Origin: an uncultured Bacteroidota bacterium | Lineage (GTDB): Bacteria > Bacteroidota > Bacteroidia > Bacteroidales > F082 | NCBI GenBank assembly: GCA_900542475.1 | Contig: UQNO01000030.1 | Coordinates: 1-22,698, forward strand | Length of the DNA: 22,698 bases | Direction of reading: 5' to 3' | Shown here: positions 1 to 8,354 of the stretch, in pieces | Position numbering within the stretch: the stretch's first letter is position 1 | Layout of the letters: the number at the start of each line of letters is the position of its first letter | Translations under genes and position numbers: made by a program | The notes under the pieces: generated by a model | What the model was told of the DNA's origin: nothing | Databases searched by the model: none | What the model saw: the letters and a program-made list of their open reading frames with translations, nothing else

Positions 1-2
1 TT

Positions 3-230
3 TCCATATCCGACCTCACGCCCAAGACTTTCGTCAAGAAAGACGGCGCCTCGTTGCTCGCCGACTTCCTCTTTGAACGCGCCACTCACATCACATTCTT
101 CGTCGGGCAAAGCATCAATATTGCCCACCAAGGATTGCCTATTGATACAACCATGAAGATGAAGATTGTGGAGAAACTTTCAAACAACCTTCGCCAGATG
201 GGAAAGATTGTAGAATTGAATTATTATTAA
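3..230 (+). CDS. C-terminal end of an unrecognised protein (partial)
   Basis: An open frame enters from the left edge and stops at TAA 228-230, giving about 75 residues that end in VELNYY. The visible part alternates charged and hydrophobic stretches (LLADFLFERATHITFFVG, then KMKIVEKLSNNLRQMGKIV) and has no signal peptide or membrane segment. It looks like the end of a soluble protein. The next gene starts only 29 bases downstream with no promoter or terminator visible between, so the two are probably cotranscribed. I do not recognise the family. Codon use matches the downstream gene, so the reading frame itself is fairly sure. Confidence 0.6.
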   Translation, partial: SISDLTPKTFVKKDGASLLADFLFERATHITFFVGQSINIAHQGLPIDTTMKMKIVEKLSNNLRQMGKIVELNYY

Positions 231-259
231 ACTATTATTGAAAATAAACCCCAAACACG

Positions 260-1690
260 ATGAAATCACAAACTGTTTTCGATACCGATGTGCAGCTTAT
301 CAAGTACAAGGTCCTGAAAGAGATTATAAGGCGAGCTTATGAGGGCGGATTGGAAGACGCCTACATGGAGGTACCCAAGCAACTCAGCCCGGGACCAAAG
401 CCGGAAATCAGGTGTTGCATCTACAAGGAACGCGCCATCTTGCAAGAGCGCATCCAAATGGCCATGGGTGGCAACAAGGAGAACCCCAATGTTATAGAAG
501 TCATCGACAGCGCTTGCGACGAATGCCCTATCGACGGTGTCTATGTCACACCGGCCTGCCGTGGCTGCATGGTGCATAGTTGCAAGGAAGTGTGTCCGAA
601 AGACGCTATTACAATAGTAAACCACAAAGCCACAGTGGATAAAAGCAAATGTATTGAATGCGGTAAGTGTACGCAAGTTTGTCCATATTCGGCCATTATC
701 CTGCAACACCGTCCTTGTATGGTGAGCTGCAAGGTGAAGGCCATCTCCATCGACGAGAACAAAAAAGCCAAGATAGACAACGAAAAATGTATCTCTTGCG
801 GCGCGTGTGTTTATAAATGCCCTTTCGGCGCCATTACCGACAAGTCGCTGGTGCTCGATATTATCGACATTCTGAAGAAGTCGGAAAACAACACCAAATA
901 CAAGGTGTATGCCGTCATCGCGCCGGCTATCGTCAGCCAATGCCGCTTCGGACGTGTCACCCAGGTGGTCACGGCTATCAAGAAGTTGGGGTTTTATCAT
1001 GTCGTGGAGGCTGCTCTTGGAGCCGACATCACCCTATACCGCGAGGCACACGAGTGGAAAGAGAAGCGAATGCTCACCACGTCATGCTGTCCCTCGTTCG
1101 TCATGTTCGTCGAGAAGAATTTCCCCGAATTAGTGCAATATATCTCAAGTTCGGTGTCTCCCATGGTCGAGACCGCAAGACTTATCAAGAAATCAGACCC
1201 GACAGGAAAAGTCGTGTTCATCGGCCCATGCACGTCGAAAAAGATGGAATACCGTCTTGAGAAGACCGGCGGTGCCATCGACAGTGTGATGTCGTTCGAG
1301 GAACTGCAAGCATTCGTTGACGCCCGTGGCATAGATACCACGCAGATGGAAGACTCCGAGTTGAATAACGCCTCTTACTACGGCCGTATCTTCGCCAAGT
1401 CGGGCGGCATCTCGCAAGGCGTTGTCGATGTGACCCGCGATATGGGCGTGGAAGGCGTGAAGCCAATAGCCATGAACGGCATCGCCGAGTGTCGCGCCAA
1501 CCTGCTGAAACTCAAAATGGGCAAAGCAGCCGAAAACTTTTTTGAAGGCATGGCTTGCGACGGCGGCTGCCTCAACGGGCCGGTATGTATCACGCACAGC
1601 CCGCGCAACGTGGTCGATGTAGATAAGTACGGCAACGAAGCGCAGGAAAAGACCATCTTCAACTCCGTCAAACTGATGGAAAGTCTTTGA
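260..1690 (+). CDS. [FeFe] hydrogenase, group B-type, with 4Fe-4S ferredoxin domain
   Basis: Predicted cytoplasmic iron-only hydrogenase of 476 aa that exchanges electrons between ferredoxin-like carriers and H2. The N-terminal half carries cysteine-rich cluster sites: a C-x2-C pair and further Cys near residues 85-115, then two classical CxxCxxCxxxC(P) motifs at C131/134/137/141 and C177/180/183/187. The C-terminal half has the three H-cluster signatures in the form typical of group B: TSCCP (274-278), GPCTSKK (from 322) and MACDGGCLNGP (from 431; C433 and C437). The canonical group A forms TSCCPxW, MPCxxKxxE and GGGQP are absent. Group B enzymes occur in anaerobes and are less well characterised than group A; direction and partner are unknown here. 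No maturases (HydEFG) lie in the window. The gene ends at a strong terminator (1748-1778). Confidence 0.88.
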   Translation: MKSQTVFDTDVQLIKYKVLKEIIRRAYEGGLEDAYMEVPKQLSPGPKPEIRCCIYKERAILQERIQMAMGGNKENPNVIEVIDSACDECPIDGVYVTPACRGCMVHSCKEVCPKDAITIVNHKATVDKSKCIECGKCTQVCPYSAIILQHRPCMVSCKVKAISIDENKKAKIDNEKCISCGACVYKCPFGAITDKSLVLDIIDILKKSENNTKYKVYAVIAPAIVSQCRFGRVTQVVTAIKKLGFYHVVEAALGADITLYREAHEWKEKRMLTTSCCPSFVMFVEKNFPELVQYISSSVSPMVETARLIKKSDPTGKVVFIGPCTSKKMEYRLEKTGGAIDSVMSFEELQAFVDARGIDTTQMEDSELNNASYYGRIFAKSGGISQGVVDVTRDMGVEGVKPIAMNGIAECRANLLKLKMGKAAENFFEGMACDGGCLNGPVCITHSPRNVVDVDKYGNEAQEKTIFNSVKLMESL

Positions 1691-1747
1691 GATACAAAAG
1701 TTATTGAAAAATAAGACATCAGAAGGTTAAGTTATGTTGATATTTTG

Positions 1748-1778
1748 GGGCGGCGGCAACGCCGCCGCCCTGTTTTTT
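1748..1778 (+). terminator. Rho-independent terminator after the hydrogenase gene
   Basis: A perfect 10-bp GC-only stem, GGGCGGCGGC (1748-1757) with GCCGCCGCCC (1761-1770), closes a 3-base AAC loop and is followed by TGTTTTTT. It lies 57 bases after the hydrogenase stop codon. The stem is far more GC-rich than its surroundings. Confidence 0.85.
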
Positions 1779-1818
1779 GCCCGCTATTTGAACCCGCAAA
1801 ACGGCTTTTTTGATATTT

Positions 1819-1851
1819 TTTGTGCTAAATGAAAAAAAAGTGTTACTTTTG
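1819..1851 (+). promoter_or_regulatory. Candidate Bacteroidota promoter for rlmN
   Basis: TTTG (1819-1822), 21 bases, then TACTTTTG (1844-1851), matching the TTTG-N19-21-TAnnTTTG consensus of Bacteroides. This predicts a leader of about 145 bases before rlmN. A second -7 box, TATCTTTG, lies at 1891-1898 but has a poorer upstream element. Which one is used cannot be told from sequence. Confidence 0.5.
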
Positions 1852-2004
1852 CAACCGGTTTTTTGATGAAAATTGAATCAAAAGAAAGACTATCTTTGTA
1901 AAAATAGATTTTAAAAAATAATAGTCTATAGGCGTTCTTAAAGTAGAAAAATGTTGACAAAAAACGACTTTGTTGTCTATAGCCCTATTTAAATTTAAGG
2001 TTTA

Positions 2005-3012
2005 ATGAAATCACTTCTCGGAATGTCGTTGTCGGAGTTGCAAGACCTTGTGGCTCAACATAATATGCCTAAATTTACTGCCAAACAACTTGTCGATTGG
2101 CTTTACCGTAAACGTGTCGCCTCTTTTGACGAGATGACAAATTTGTCGAAACAAACACGTCAGGTTCTTGCCGAAAATTATGAGACAGGTTATCGTGCCT
2201 TCACCGACGTGCAGCAGTCAAAAGACGGCACGAAAAAATATCTTTTCCCGACTGAAAACGGCTTCGTCGAGACAGCGTATATCCCTGAAAGAGAACGTGC
2301 CACGCTATGTGTGTCGTGTCAGGTGGGGTGCAAGATGAACTGCCTCTTCTGTCAGACCGGAAAACAAGGCTTTCAAGGAAATCTTTCGGCAGGAGACATT
2401 ATAAATCAAATCCTTGGACAGCCGGAATACGAAACATTGTCGAACTTCGTCTTTATGGGCATGGGCGAGCCTATGGACAACTACGACAATATCATGCGGG
2501 TGCTCGAAATCATGACCTCCGACTGGGGACTGGCTATGAGCCCGACACGCATTACGGTGTCGACGGCAGGTGTCATTCCTAATATGAAACGCTTTATCAA
2601 CGAGTCGAAATGCAACCTCGCCGTCAGTATGCACAGCCCGTTTCACGATGAACGCGCAAGGATTATGCCAATTGAGAAGACATATCCCATCAACGAGGTC
2701 GTTCACGCTGTCCGCCAGCACGACTGGAGCGGCCAGCGTCGCGTGTCGTTCGAGTACATCGTCTTCAAAGGCTTTAACGACACCCCGAGGCACATCAATG
2801 AGCTTGCCAGACAGCTCGGCAGCCTGCGTTGTCGCGTAAACCTCATCCGTTTCCACTCAATCCCGGGTGTGGACTTGCGAAGCCCGTCATTTGAAGACAT
2901 GGCGCGTTTCCGCGACAAGCTCAACGACAAAGGAATTATCGCTACAATCAGAACTTCGAGAGGACAAGACATCGACGCTGCCTGCGGATTGCTGTCAACA
3001 AAAAAAGAATAA
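2005..3012 (+). CDS. rlmN: RlmN: dual-specificity 23S rRNA A2503 / tRNA A37 C2-methyltransferase
   Basis: Radical-SAM enzyme of 335 aa that places a C2 methyl group on adenosine 2503 of 23S rRNA and adenosine 37 of some tRNAs, a modification that affects translational fidelity. The radical-SAM cysteines are visible as C109-x3-C113-x2-C116 (CKMNCLFC). The two catalytic cysteines of the family are also present: C102 in the TLCVS stretch just before the cluster motif, and C327 in RGQDIDAACG near the C-terminus. The SAM-binding GMGEP motif follows the cluster. Length fits Bacteroidota RlmN. The ATG at 2005 follows an AT-rich leader without a Shine-Dalgarno signal, normal for the phylum. The gene appears monocistronic: terminator upstream, 416-base gap downstream. 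Confidence 0.95.
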   Translation: MKSLLGMSLSELQDLVAQHNMPKFTAKQLVDWLYRKRVASFDEMTNLSKQTRQVLAENYETGYRAFTDVQQSKDGTKKYLFPTENGFVETAYIPERERATLCVSCQVGCKMNCLFCQTGKQGFQGNLSAGDIINQILGQPEYETLSNFVFMGMGEPMDNYDNIMRVLEIMTSDWGLAMSPTRITVSTAGVIPNMKRFINESKCNLAVSMHSPFHDERARIMPIEKTYPINEVVHAVRQHDWSGQRRVSFEYIVFKGFNDTPRHINELARQLGSLRCRVNLIRFHSIPGVDLRSPSFEDMARFRDKLNDKGIIATIRTSRGQDIDAACGLLSTKKE

Positions 3013-3428
3013 TACAGCCATGGAAATACAGCAATGTTATTGATGATGTCGCCAAAAACAGTCGCCGACAGCTAAGTACCGCCTTTCAATGATAAGGTCA
3101 AACTTGTTGCTTCCGCCACATTCCGCCATAAACATTGTTTTTTGCAAAAACACGAAATGTTTTTCAATCGTCATGCCATTTCGGGTATAAAAAGTCGTGT
3201 TTTCAATCAAATTATATCCGAAAGGGTATAAATCTTGGATTAAAAGAGATAATTAATCATGTGTTTATGAGCGTGGAAGGCTGTTTGAAGTTGTGATGAA
3301 TAATTTTTTTGAATTTTAACTGACATTTTGTCAGAATTTTGTATTTTTGCAGTTTTGGAATAAGATTTTCCCGTTTCGTTTCGCCATAGTCGAAATGACA
3401 AAGACAATAAAAGAAAAAATTTAACATC
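3013..3428. other. Intergenic region rlmN-pheT
   Basis: 416 bases with no supportable gene. Near its right end lie a promoter-like box (TATTTTTG, 3342-3349), a perfect inverted repeat immediately upstream of it (3320-3334), and the 11-base core GTCGAAATGAC (3389-3399), the reverse complement of a core that recurs at 19956-19966. Two near-copies of GGGTATAAA (around 3184 and 3225) were noted. No T-box or leader-peptide attenuator with Phe codons was seen for pheT. Confidence 0.5.
3320..3349 (+). promoter_or_regulatory. Candidate pheT-operon promoter with palindromic operator
   Basis: The -7 box TATTTTTG lies at 3342-3349. Directly upstream is a perfect 6-bp inverted repeat, CTGACA-TTT-TGTCAG (3320-3334), placed between the -33 and -7 positions, where a bound repressor would block polymerase. 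A clear TTTG at the expected -33 spacing is missing, as in some regulated promoters. A transcript would have a leader of about 70 bases before pheT. Confidence 0.4.
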
Positions 3429-5897
3429 ATGAAGATTTCATATAATTGGCTTAAGCAGTACATTCAGTGCGATTTGCCGGCTGAAGAACTTGGAAAAACA
3501 TTGACCGGCACTGGTCTTGAGGTTGAAGACATCACACCTTACGAGTCGGTGCGAGGTGGCTTGAGAGGCGTTGTCGTCGGCGAAGTGCTCACTTGCATTG
3601 ACCATCCGAACTCCGACCATCTTCACATCACCACTGTCGATGTGGGACAGCCGGAGCCTCTGCATATCGTTTGCGGCGCGCCTAATGTGGCGGCTGGACA
3701 GAAAGTGCTTGTAGCCACGATAGGTTGCGAGCTGTGGAGCGGCGACGAAAGCTTCACCATCAAGAAAGGCAAGATTCGCGGCGAGGTGTCGGAAGGCATG
3801 ATATGCGCCGAAGACGAGCTGCAACTCGGCACATCGCACGAAGGCATAATGGTGCTGCCTGAAAACTACGAGGTGGGCAAGCCGGCGTCGTTCTACTTCC
3901 CTGTTGAAGAAGACTTTACATACGAAATCGGCTTGACAGCCAACCGCTCCGACGCGACATCGCATATCGGATGCGACCGCGACATCGTGGCTGCCTTGAA
4001 CCATAAAAACAATACGCGTCAATATAAGATAGAACGACCGTCGGTAGTTGCTTTCAAGGTTGAAAACACAAACAACGACATCGATGTCGTTGTGAAAGAT
4101 ACTATGAACTGCCCTCGTTACACAGGCGTTACCGTCAGCGGCGTGAAAGTGGGTCCTTCGCCGGCATGGCTCAAACATCGCCTCGAAGCCGTGGGACTGC
4201 GCTCAATCAACAATATCGTGGATATCTCTAACTACGTTTTGATGGAAACAGGACAGCCTCTTCATATCTTCGACGCGGACAAAATCAAAGGTAAGCAAGT
4301 CATAGTGAAATGCCTGGCGAAGGACACTCCGTTCACTACTTTGGACGGTGTCAAACGCAAGTTAAGCGACACCGACCTCATGATTTGCAACGCCGAAGAG
4401 CCGATGTGCATCGCCGGCGTGTTCGGCGGCATCGACTCCGGGGTGACAGAAGATACCAGGAGCATCTTCATAGAGAGCGCATGCTTCAACGCGACATCAA
4501 TACGTAAGACAGCGCGTTTCCACGGACTGCAGACCGACGCCAGCTTCCGCTTCGAGCGTGGCAGCGACCCCAATATCACCCTCTATGCACTGAAGCGTGC
4601 CGCCTTGATGGTGAAGGAACTTGCGGGCGGAACAGTGTCTTCCGAAGTGAAAGATGTCAAAAACGGCGACTTCACTCCCGCTCGCGTGCAACTTGATTTC
4701 AACTACCTCGATAAAATAGCAGGTCAGGAAATAGATGAAAATGTAGCGGTAAATATTCTCAAAGACCTTGACTGTCAAGTAGTTGAACGTACCGATGCAT
4801 TCGTCGTCGTCGATGTTCCGACATGCAAGGTCGATGTGTGCCGTCCCGCTGACCTCGTCGAGGAAATCTTAAGAATATACGGTTACGACAACATAGCAAT
4901 CCCTGCAAAAATCAACGCCAGCATCAACGTCAACAACAAACCCGACAAAGAGAAAATCCAAAAAGAAATCTCCATCATGCTGGCTTCCAACGGCTTCTAT
5001 GAGATAATGAACAACTCTCTCACGAAATCGGCATATACAAGAAACCTCGACGGCTTCGACGAAGCCAGGAATGTGAGGATTCTCAACCCGTTGAGCAGCG
5101 ACCTTGACGTAATGCGACAGTCGTTGCTGTTCGGCGGACTTGAAAGCATCGCGCGCAACCAGAACTTCAAGAACTTCGACATGAAATTCTTCGAGTTCGG
5201 AAACACTTATTTCTATAATGCCGAACTGAAACAGACCGAGGAGAAACCGCTTAATCCGTATAGCGAAAACTTCAATCTCGACCTGCTTGTCACAGGCAAC
5301 GACAAGGAAGAATCGTGGAACAACAAGCCTCAAAGCCTCACATTCTACGACCTGAAGAAATATGTGCTTGGAATCATTCACAAGACAGGTATCAAAGCCG
5401 ACGACCTTGAGATGACCGAAGGAACAGAGCCGCATTACGATTATTCGATAGAGTACTCTATAAACAAAAACACCATAGTGACACTCGGGAAAGTCAACGC
5501 AAAAACGTTGAAGATGTTCGACGTGAAGAAGGAAGTCTATCACGCCTCCTTTGACTGGGACATGGTTTTGAGGGTCGTCAAAGACTTGAAGACCGTCAGT
5601 TTTGAAGCCTTGCCGAAGTTCCCGAGCGTGCGCCGCGACCTCGCCCTTGTCTTGGATAAGAACGTCACTTTCGGGCAAGTCAAGGACGTGGCTTTCGCTA
5701 CAGAAAGAAACATCTTGAAATCAGTGAATCTGTTTGACATCTACGAGGGTGACAAGATACCGGCAGACAAGAAACAATATGCTGTCAGCTTCACCATACA
5801 AGACAAGCAGAAGACCTTGACCGACAAGATTATCGAGAAGACCATGGCGAAAATACAGTCGGCTATCGAACAACACCTTAAAGCAACATTGAGATGA
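3429..5897 (+). CDS. pheT: Phenylalanyl-tRNA synthetase beta subunit
   Basis: Large subunit of the alpha2-beta2 enzyme that charges tRNA-Phe; 822 aa, within the usual 790-830 range. Visible order: N-terminal B1 segment opening MKISYNWLKQYI; an OB-fold tRNA-binding domain at about 40-150 (VVGEVLTCIDHPNSDHL is typical); B3/B4 editing domain at about 210-390 with the SINNIVDISNYVLMETGQP stretch; B5 domain at about 405-480 ending DLVEEILRIYGYDNI, which holds the Mg-binding acidic residues; a catalytic-like core; and a C-terminal ferredoxin-fold anticodon-binding domain from FPSVRRDLALVLD (about 730-822). pheS is not in the window. The stop overlaps the next start (ATGA, 5894-5897), so translation is probably coupled and pheT heads a five-gene operon ending at secG. 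Confidence 0.97.
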   Translation: MKISYNWLKQYIQCDLPAEELGKTLTGTGLEVEDITPYESVRGGLRGVVVGEVLTCIDHPNSDHLHITTVDVGQPEPLHIVCGAPNVAAGQKVLVATIGCELWSGDESFTIKKGKIRGEVSEGMICAEDELQLGTSHEGIMVLPENYEVGKPASFYFPVEEDFTYEIGLTANRSDATSHIGCDRDIVAALNHKNNTRQYKIERPSVVAFKVENTNNDIDVVVKDTMNCPRYTGVTVSGVKVGPSPAWLKHRLEAVGLRSINNIVDISNYVLMETGQPLHIFDADKIKGKQVIVKCLAKDTPFTTLDGVKRKLSDTDLMICNAEEPMCIAGVFGGIDSGVTEDTRSIFIESACFNATSIRKTARFHGLQTDASFRFERGSDPNITLYALKRAALMVKELAGGTVSSEVKDVKNGDFTPARVQLDFNYLDKIAGQEIDENVAVNILKDLDCQVVERTDAFVVVDVPTCKVDVCRPADLVEEILRIYGYDNIAIPAKINASINVNNKPDKEKIQKEISIMLASNGFYEIMNNSLTKSAYTRNLDGFDEARNVRILNPLSSDLDVMRQSLLFGGLESIARNQNFKNFDMKFFEFGNTYFYNAELKQTEEKPLNPYSENFNLDLLVTGNDKEESWNNKPQSLTFYDLKKYVLGIIHKTGIKADDLEMTEGTEPHYDYSIEYSINKNTIVTLGKVNAKTLKMFDVKKEVYHASFDWDMVLRVVKDLKTVSFEALPKFPSVRRDLALVLDKNVTFGQVKDVAFATERNILKSVNLFDIYEGDKIPADKKQYAVSFTIQDKQKTLTDKIIEKTMAKIQSAIEQHLKATLR

Positions 5898-7108
5898 TAG
5901 ACCTCCAAGCCATAAAACAGCGTTTCAGCATTATCGGCAACGACCCTAATCTGAACCGAGCCATAGAGGTGGCTGTGCAGGTGGCTGCCACCGACCTCAC
6001 CGTGTTCATCAACGGAGAGAGCGGCACCGGCAAGGACGTGTTTCCACAGATAATACATCAGAACAGCGTCCGTAAACACGGTCCTTATTTCGCGATTAAC
6101 TGCGGCGCTATTCCGGAAGGGACTATCGACTCGGAGCTTTTTGGTCACGAAAAAGGTTCGTTTACAGGTGCTTACGACACCCGCAAGGGTTACTTTGAGG
6201 TGGCTGACGGAGGCACCTTGTTTCTCGACGAGGTGGCAGAACTGCCTCTTGCGACACAAGCACGTTTGTTGAGAGTACTCGAAAACGGAGAATTTATCAA
6301 AGTGGGCTCGTCAAAGATACAAAAAACCAACGTCCGTGTCGTCGCCGCCACAAATGTCGATATTCCCACGGCGATAGAGAAAGGACGCTTCCGCGAAGAC
6401 TTGTATTATCGTCTCAATACGGTGCCGATACATATCCCGCCGTTGCGCGAGAGAAAAGACGACATCAAGCTCCTTTTCAGGAAATTTGCATCCGACTTCG
6501 CTGAAAAATACCGCATACCGGCTGTGCAACTCACACCGGAAGCCCTCATGATGTTCGAAAACTACCGTTGGGACGGTAACATCCGACAACTTAAAAATGT
6601 AACAGAGCAGATATCCATCATTGAGACGGAAAGAGTTATCACTCCGGAGATATTGAGAAATTACCTGCCGATACAGACGGCCCTGCCTGTTATCATAAAA
6701 GACGACAGCAAAGCCGACACCCTCTCCGAGCGAGAAATCCTATACAAGGTGCTTTTCGACATGAAGAAAGACATCACCGAGCTTCGTAAAACCGTCGATG
6801 AGTTGACATCGGGACAAATATCGACGGCGCAGAAGCCCCAACATCAGATAACGCCTATAAAAGCCACCGTGATAAATCACGTTGAAGACAACAACTTGAT
6901 GGATTACGAGAACACCCAAGAAGCCGAAGTCGAGTATCTTCATGAGAAGCAAAACAACGACAGCCTGTCGTTGCATGACAAGGAGAACGAGGTGATTATC
7001 AGGGCTTTGCGCAAATACAACGGCAAAAGAAAAGATGCCGCCAGGGAGCTCGGCATCAGTGAGCGCACTTTATATAGAAAAATTAAAGAATACAATATTA
7101 ATATTTGA
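5894..7108 (+). CDS. Sigma-54-dependent transcriptional activator (AAA+ plus Fis HTH, no receiver domain)
   Basis: Bacterial enhancer-binding protein of 404 aa that would use ATP hydrolysis to open sigma-54 promoters. Visible: Walker A GESGTGKD (41-48), the sigma-54-contacting loop as GSFTGA (88-93, usually GAFTGA), Walker B GGTLFLDE (106-113), the arginine-rich RFREDLYYR stretch (165-173), a linker of roughly 100 residues with low-complexity acidic parts, and a Fis-type helix-turn-helix at about 365-404 (KRKDAARELGISERTLYRKI). The AAA+ domain begins almost at the start codon, so there is no receiver, GAF or PAS domain and the activity must be set by other proteins or by expression level. The start overlaps the pheT stop by 4 bases. 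Its place in a pheT-lptE-secG operon suggests a link with envelope or export functions, which is inference. Confidence 0.93.
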   Translation: MIDLQAIKQRFSIIGNDPNLNRAIEVAVQVAATDLTVFINGESGTGKDVFPQIIHQNSVRKHGPYFAINCGAIPEGTIDSELFGHEKGSFTGAYDTRKGYFEVADGGTLFLDEVAELPLATQARLLRVLENGEFIKVGSSKIQKTNVRVVAATNVDIPTAIEKGRFREDLYYRLNTVPIHIPPLRERKDDIKLLFRKFASDFAEKYRIPAVQLTPEALMMFENYRWDGNIRQLKNVTEQISIIETERVITPEILRNYLPIQTALPVIIKDDSKADTLSEREILYKVLFDMKKDITELRKTVDELTSGQISTAQKPQHQITPIKATVINHVEDNNLMDYENTQEAEVEYLHEKQNNDSLSLHDKENEVIIRALRKYNGKRKDAARELGISERTLYRKIKEYNINI

Positions 7109-7614
7109 TGATAAAAAAGATTAACACCATATTAATATTAATGGCAGCGGTTTTGTTGACAAGCTGCGGCATTTATTCATTTACCGGAGCGAGTATCCCG
7201 GCGGAGGCGAAAACCGTGTCGATTCAGCATTTCCCGAACAATGCCAATTTAGTTAATCCGTTGCTCAGTGATATGATTACCAACACCTTGCGCGACTATT
7301 TCATGAACCAAACCACACTTGACGGAGTTAACGACAACGGAGACCTCGCAATTGAAGGGGAGATTGTCGATTACAAGACGGCGCCGACGGCTATCACCGG
7401 TGATCAGGTGGCAGCGCTGAACCGCCTCACAGTCACTGTGAATGTCAGGTTTTACAATAGATACGATGACTCCAAGAATTTTGAGCAGAGGTTCTCGCAA
7501 TTTGAGGATTATCCGAGCAATCAGGACTTGAATGCAATACAGGACGGGCTTCTGACCACAATTTGTGATAAACTTTGTGAAGATATTTTCAATAAGGCGG
7601 TAGTAAATTGGTAG
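7108..7614 (+). CDS. lptE: LptE-family outer-membrane lipoprotein
   Basis: A 168-aa lipoprotein with the signal MIKKINTILILMAAVLLTSC; the lipobox LTSC places the acylated cysteine at residue 20. The following GIYSFTGASIP, the repeated NxL/LNRLTVTVNVRF strands and the overall length fit the LptE-like family of Bacteroidota. LptE plugs and supports the LptD barrel that delivers lipopolysaccharide to the outer leaflet. I chose ATG 7108 rather than the in-frame TTG at 7105 because the ATG sits in a TGATG stop-start overlap with the upstream gene, which favours coupled translation, and because the signal peptide is complete from there. The next gene begins 3 bases after the stop. Confidence 0.85.
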   Translation: MIKKINTILILMAAVLLTSCGIYSFTGASIPAEAKTVSIQHFPNNANLVNPLLSDMITNTLRDYFMNQTTLDGVNDNGDLAIEGEIVDYKTAPTAITGDQVAALNRLTVTVNVRFYNRYDDSKNFEQRFSQFEDYPSNQDLNAIQDGLLTTICDKLCEDIFNKAVVNW

Positions 7615-7617
7615 GCA

Positions 7618-8343
7618 TTGGATAGAAACGATTTGACATGGTTGATGGAGCATCCGGAGATGATTGACGGTCAGGATGTCGGCAAGCTTGAGGCGCTTGT
7701 GAAGAGGTATCCGTACTTCACGGTGGCGCAGGTGTTGCTTGCCGTAGGCATGGAGCGTGGCAGTCACGCCCGGTCTTTGCAGCAGCTCAGGAGCGCGGCA
7801 GCGATGACACCGAATAGAAACGTACTCCGCAGACTGTGTACCCAACTTCCAGATGAATATGCCCCGCAAACTGTTGATAATGAGATAATCACGGAAAAAA
7901 CCATACTCATTCCCGAAATAAATCTCGGCGACACTGTCGAAGACATCAACAGAGAAATGGCTGTTCTGGAAGAGAAAAAGAAGTCTCTTGACGAACTGAA
8001 AGCCATCATCGAAAATAAAATAGCGGAACTCGAGAAAAAGAAAAAATCTTCCCAAAAAGACGAAAAAAATCTTTCAAAAACAGAAATTATCGACAAATTC
8101 ATCGCCGAAAACCCGTCTATTTCACGTCCTAAACAGGAGTTTTTCAATCCTATTTCAGCTGCGCAAGAATCTGTTATCGATCAGGAGAATATTGTAAGTG
8201 AAACATTAGCAATGATTTACGAAAAACAAGGATATTATCAAAAAGCAATTTCGATTTATGAGAAATTAAAATTAAAATATCCAGAAAAAAGTATTATTTT
8301 TGCAGGTCGAATAAACGCGTTAAAAAATAAGTTAAACAATTAA
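7618..8343 (+). CDS. TPR / coiled-coil protein of the lptE-secG operon
   Basis: A 241-aa soluble protein of unknown function. The N-terminal ~75 residues are helical, with RYPYFTVAQVLLAVGMERG and a LRRLCTQLPDEYAP stretch; the middle (about 118-160) is a strongly charged coiled coil rich in EEKKKSLDEL-type heptads; the C-terminal ~50 residues hold a TPR-like hairpin (LAMIYEKQGYYQKAISIYEKL). No signal peptide. The start is unusual: the only starts near the lptE stop are TTG 7618 (3 bases after lptE) and ATG 7645; a stop codon at 7612 blocks anything further upstream. I give TTG because of the tight operon spacing, but ATG 7645 is possible. Neighbours in envelope biogenesis and protein export suggest, without proving, a related role. 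Confidence 0.8.
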   Translation: MDRNDLTWLMEHPEMIDGQDVGKLEALVKRYPYFTVAQVLLAVGMERGSHARSLQQLRSAAAMTPNRNVLRRLCTQLPDEYAPQTVDNEIITEKTILIPEINLGDTVEDINREMAVLEEKKKSLDELKAIIENKIAELEKKKKSSQKDEKNLSKTEIIDKFIAENPSISRPKQEFFNPISAAQESVIDQENIVSETLAMIYEKQGYYQKAISIYEKLKLKYPEKSIIFAGRINALKNKLNN

Positions 8344-8354
8344 TATTTAAGACG

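Larger units (their letters stand above)
1691..2004. other. Intergenic region hydrogenase-rlmN
   Basis: 314 bases without a convincing gene. It holds the hydrogenase terminator (1748-1778), two candidate promoter -7 boxes (TACTTTTG 1844-1851 and TATCTTTG 1891-1898) and an AT-rich leader before rlmN. The leader contains an inverted pair AGACTAT (1887-1893) / ATAGTCT (1921-1927) and a direct repeat GTCTATAG at 1924-1931 and 1975-1982. An 11-codon frame from ATG 1867 exists but nothing supports its translation. Confidence 0.6.

Noticed and set aside
266..1000. Long leftward open frame opposite the hydrogenase gene
   Set aside because: Antisense shadow of a clear gene; similar shadows occur opposite rlmN, pheT, groEL and purL and have no promoter or family features.
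3350..3428. T-box or Phe-rich leader peptide before pheT
   Set aside because: Too short a leader, no Phe codon run and no terminator/antiterminator pair.
4869..5678. 269-codon leftward frame opposite pheT
   Set aside because: Composition mirrors pheT codon use, no family features; shadow.
7105..7107. TTG as the start of lptE
   Set aside because: The next codon is ATG in a TGATG overlap with the upstream stop, and the signal peptide is complete from the ATG.
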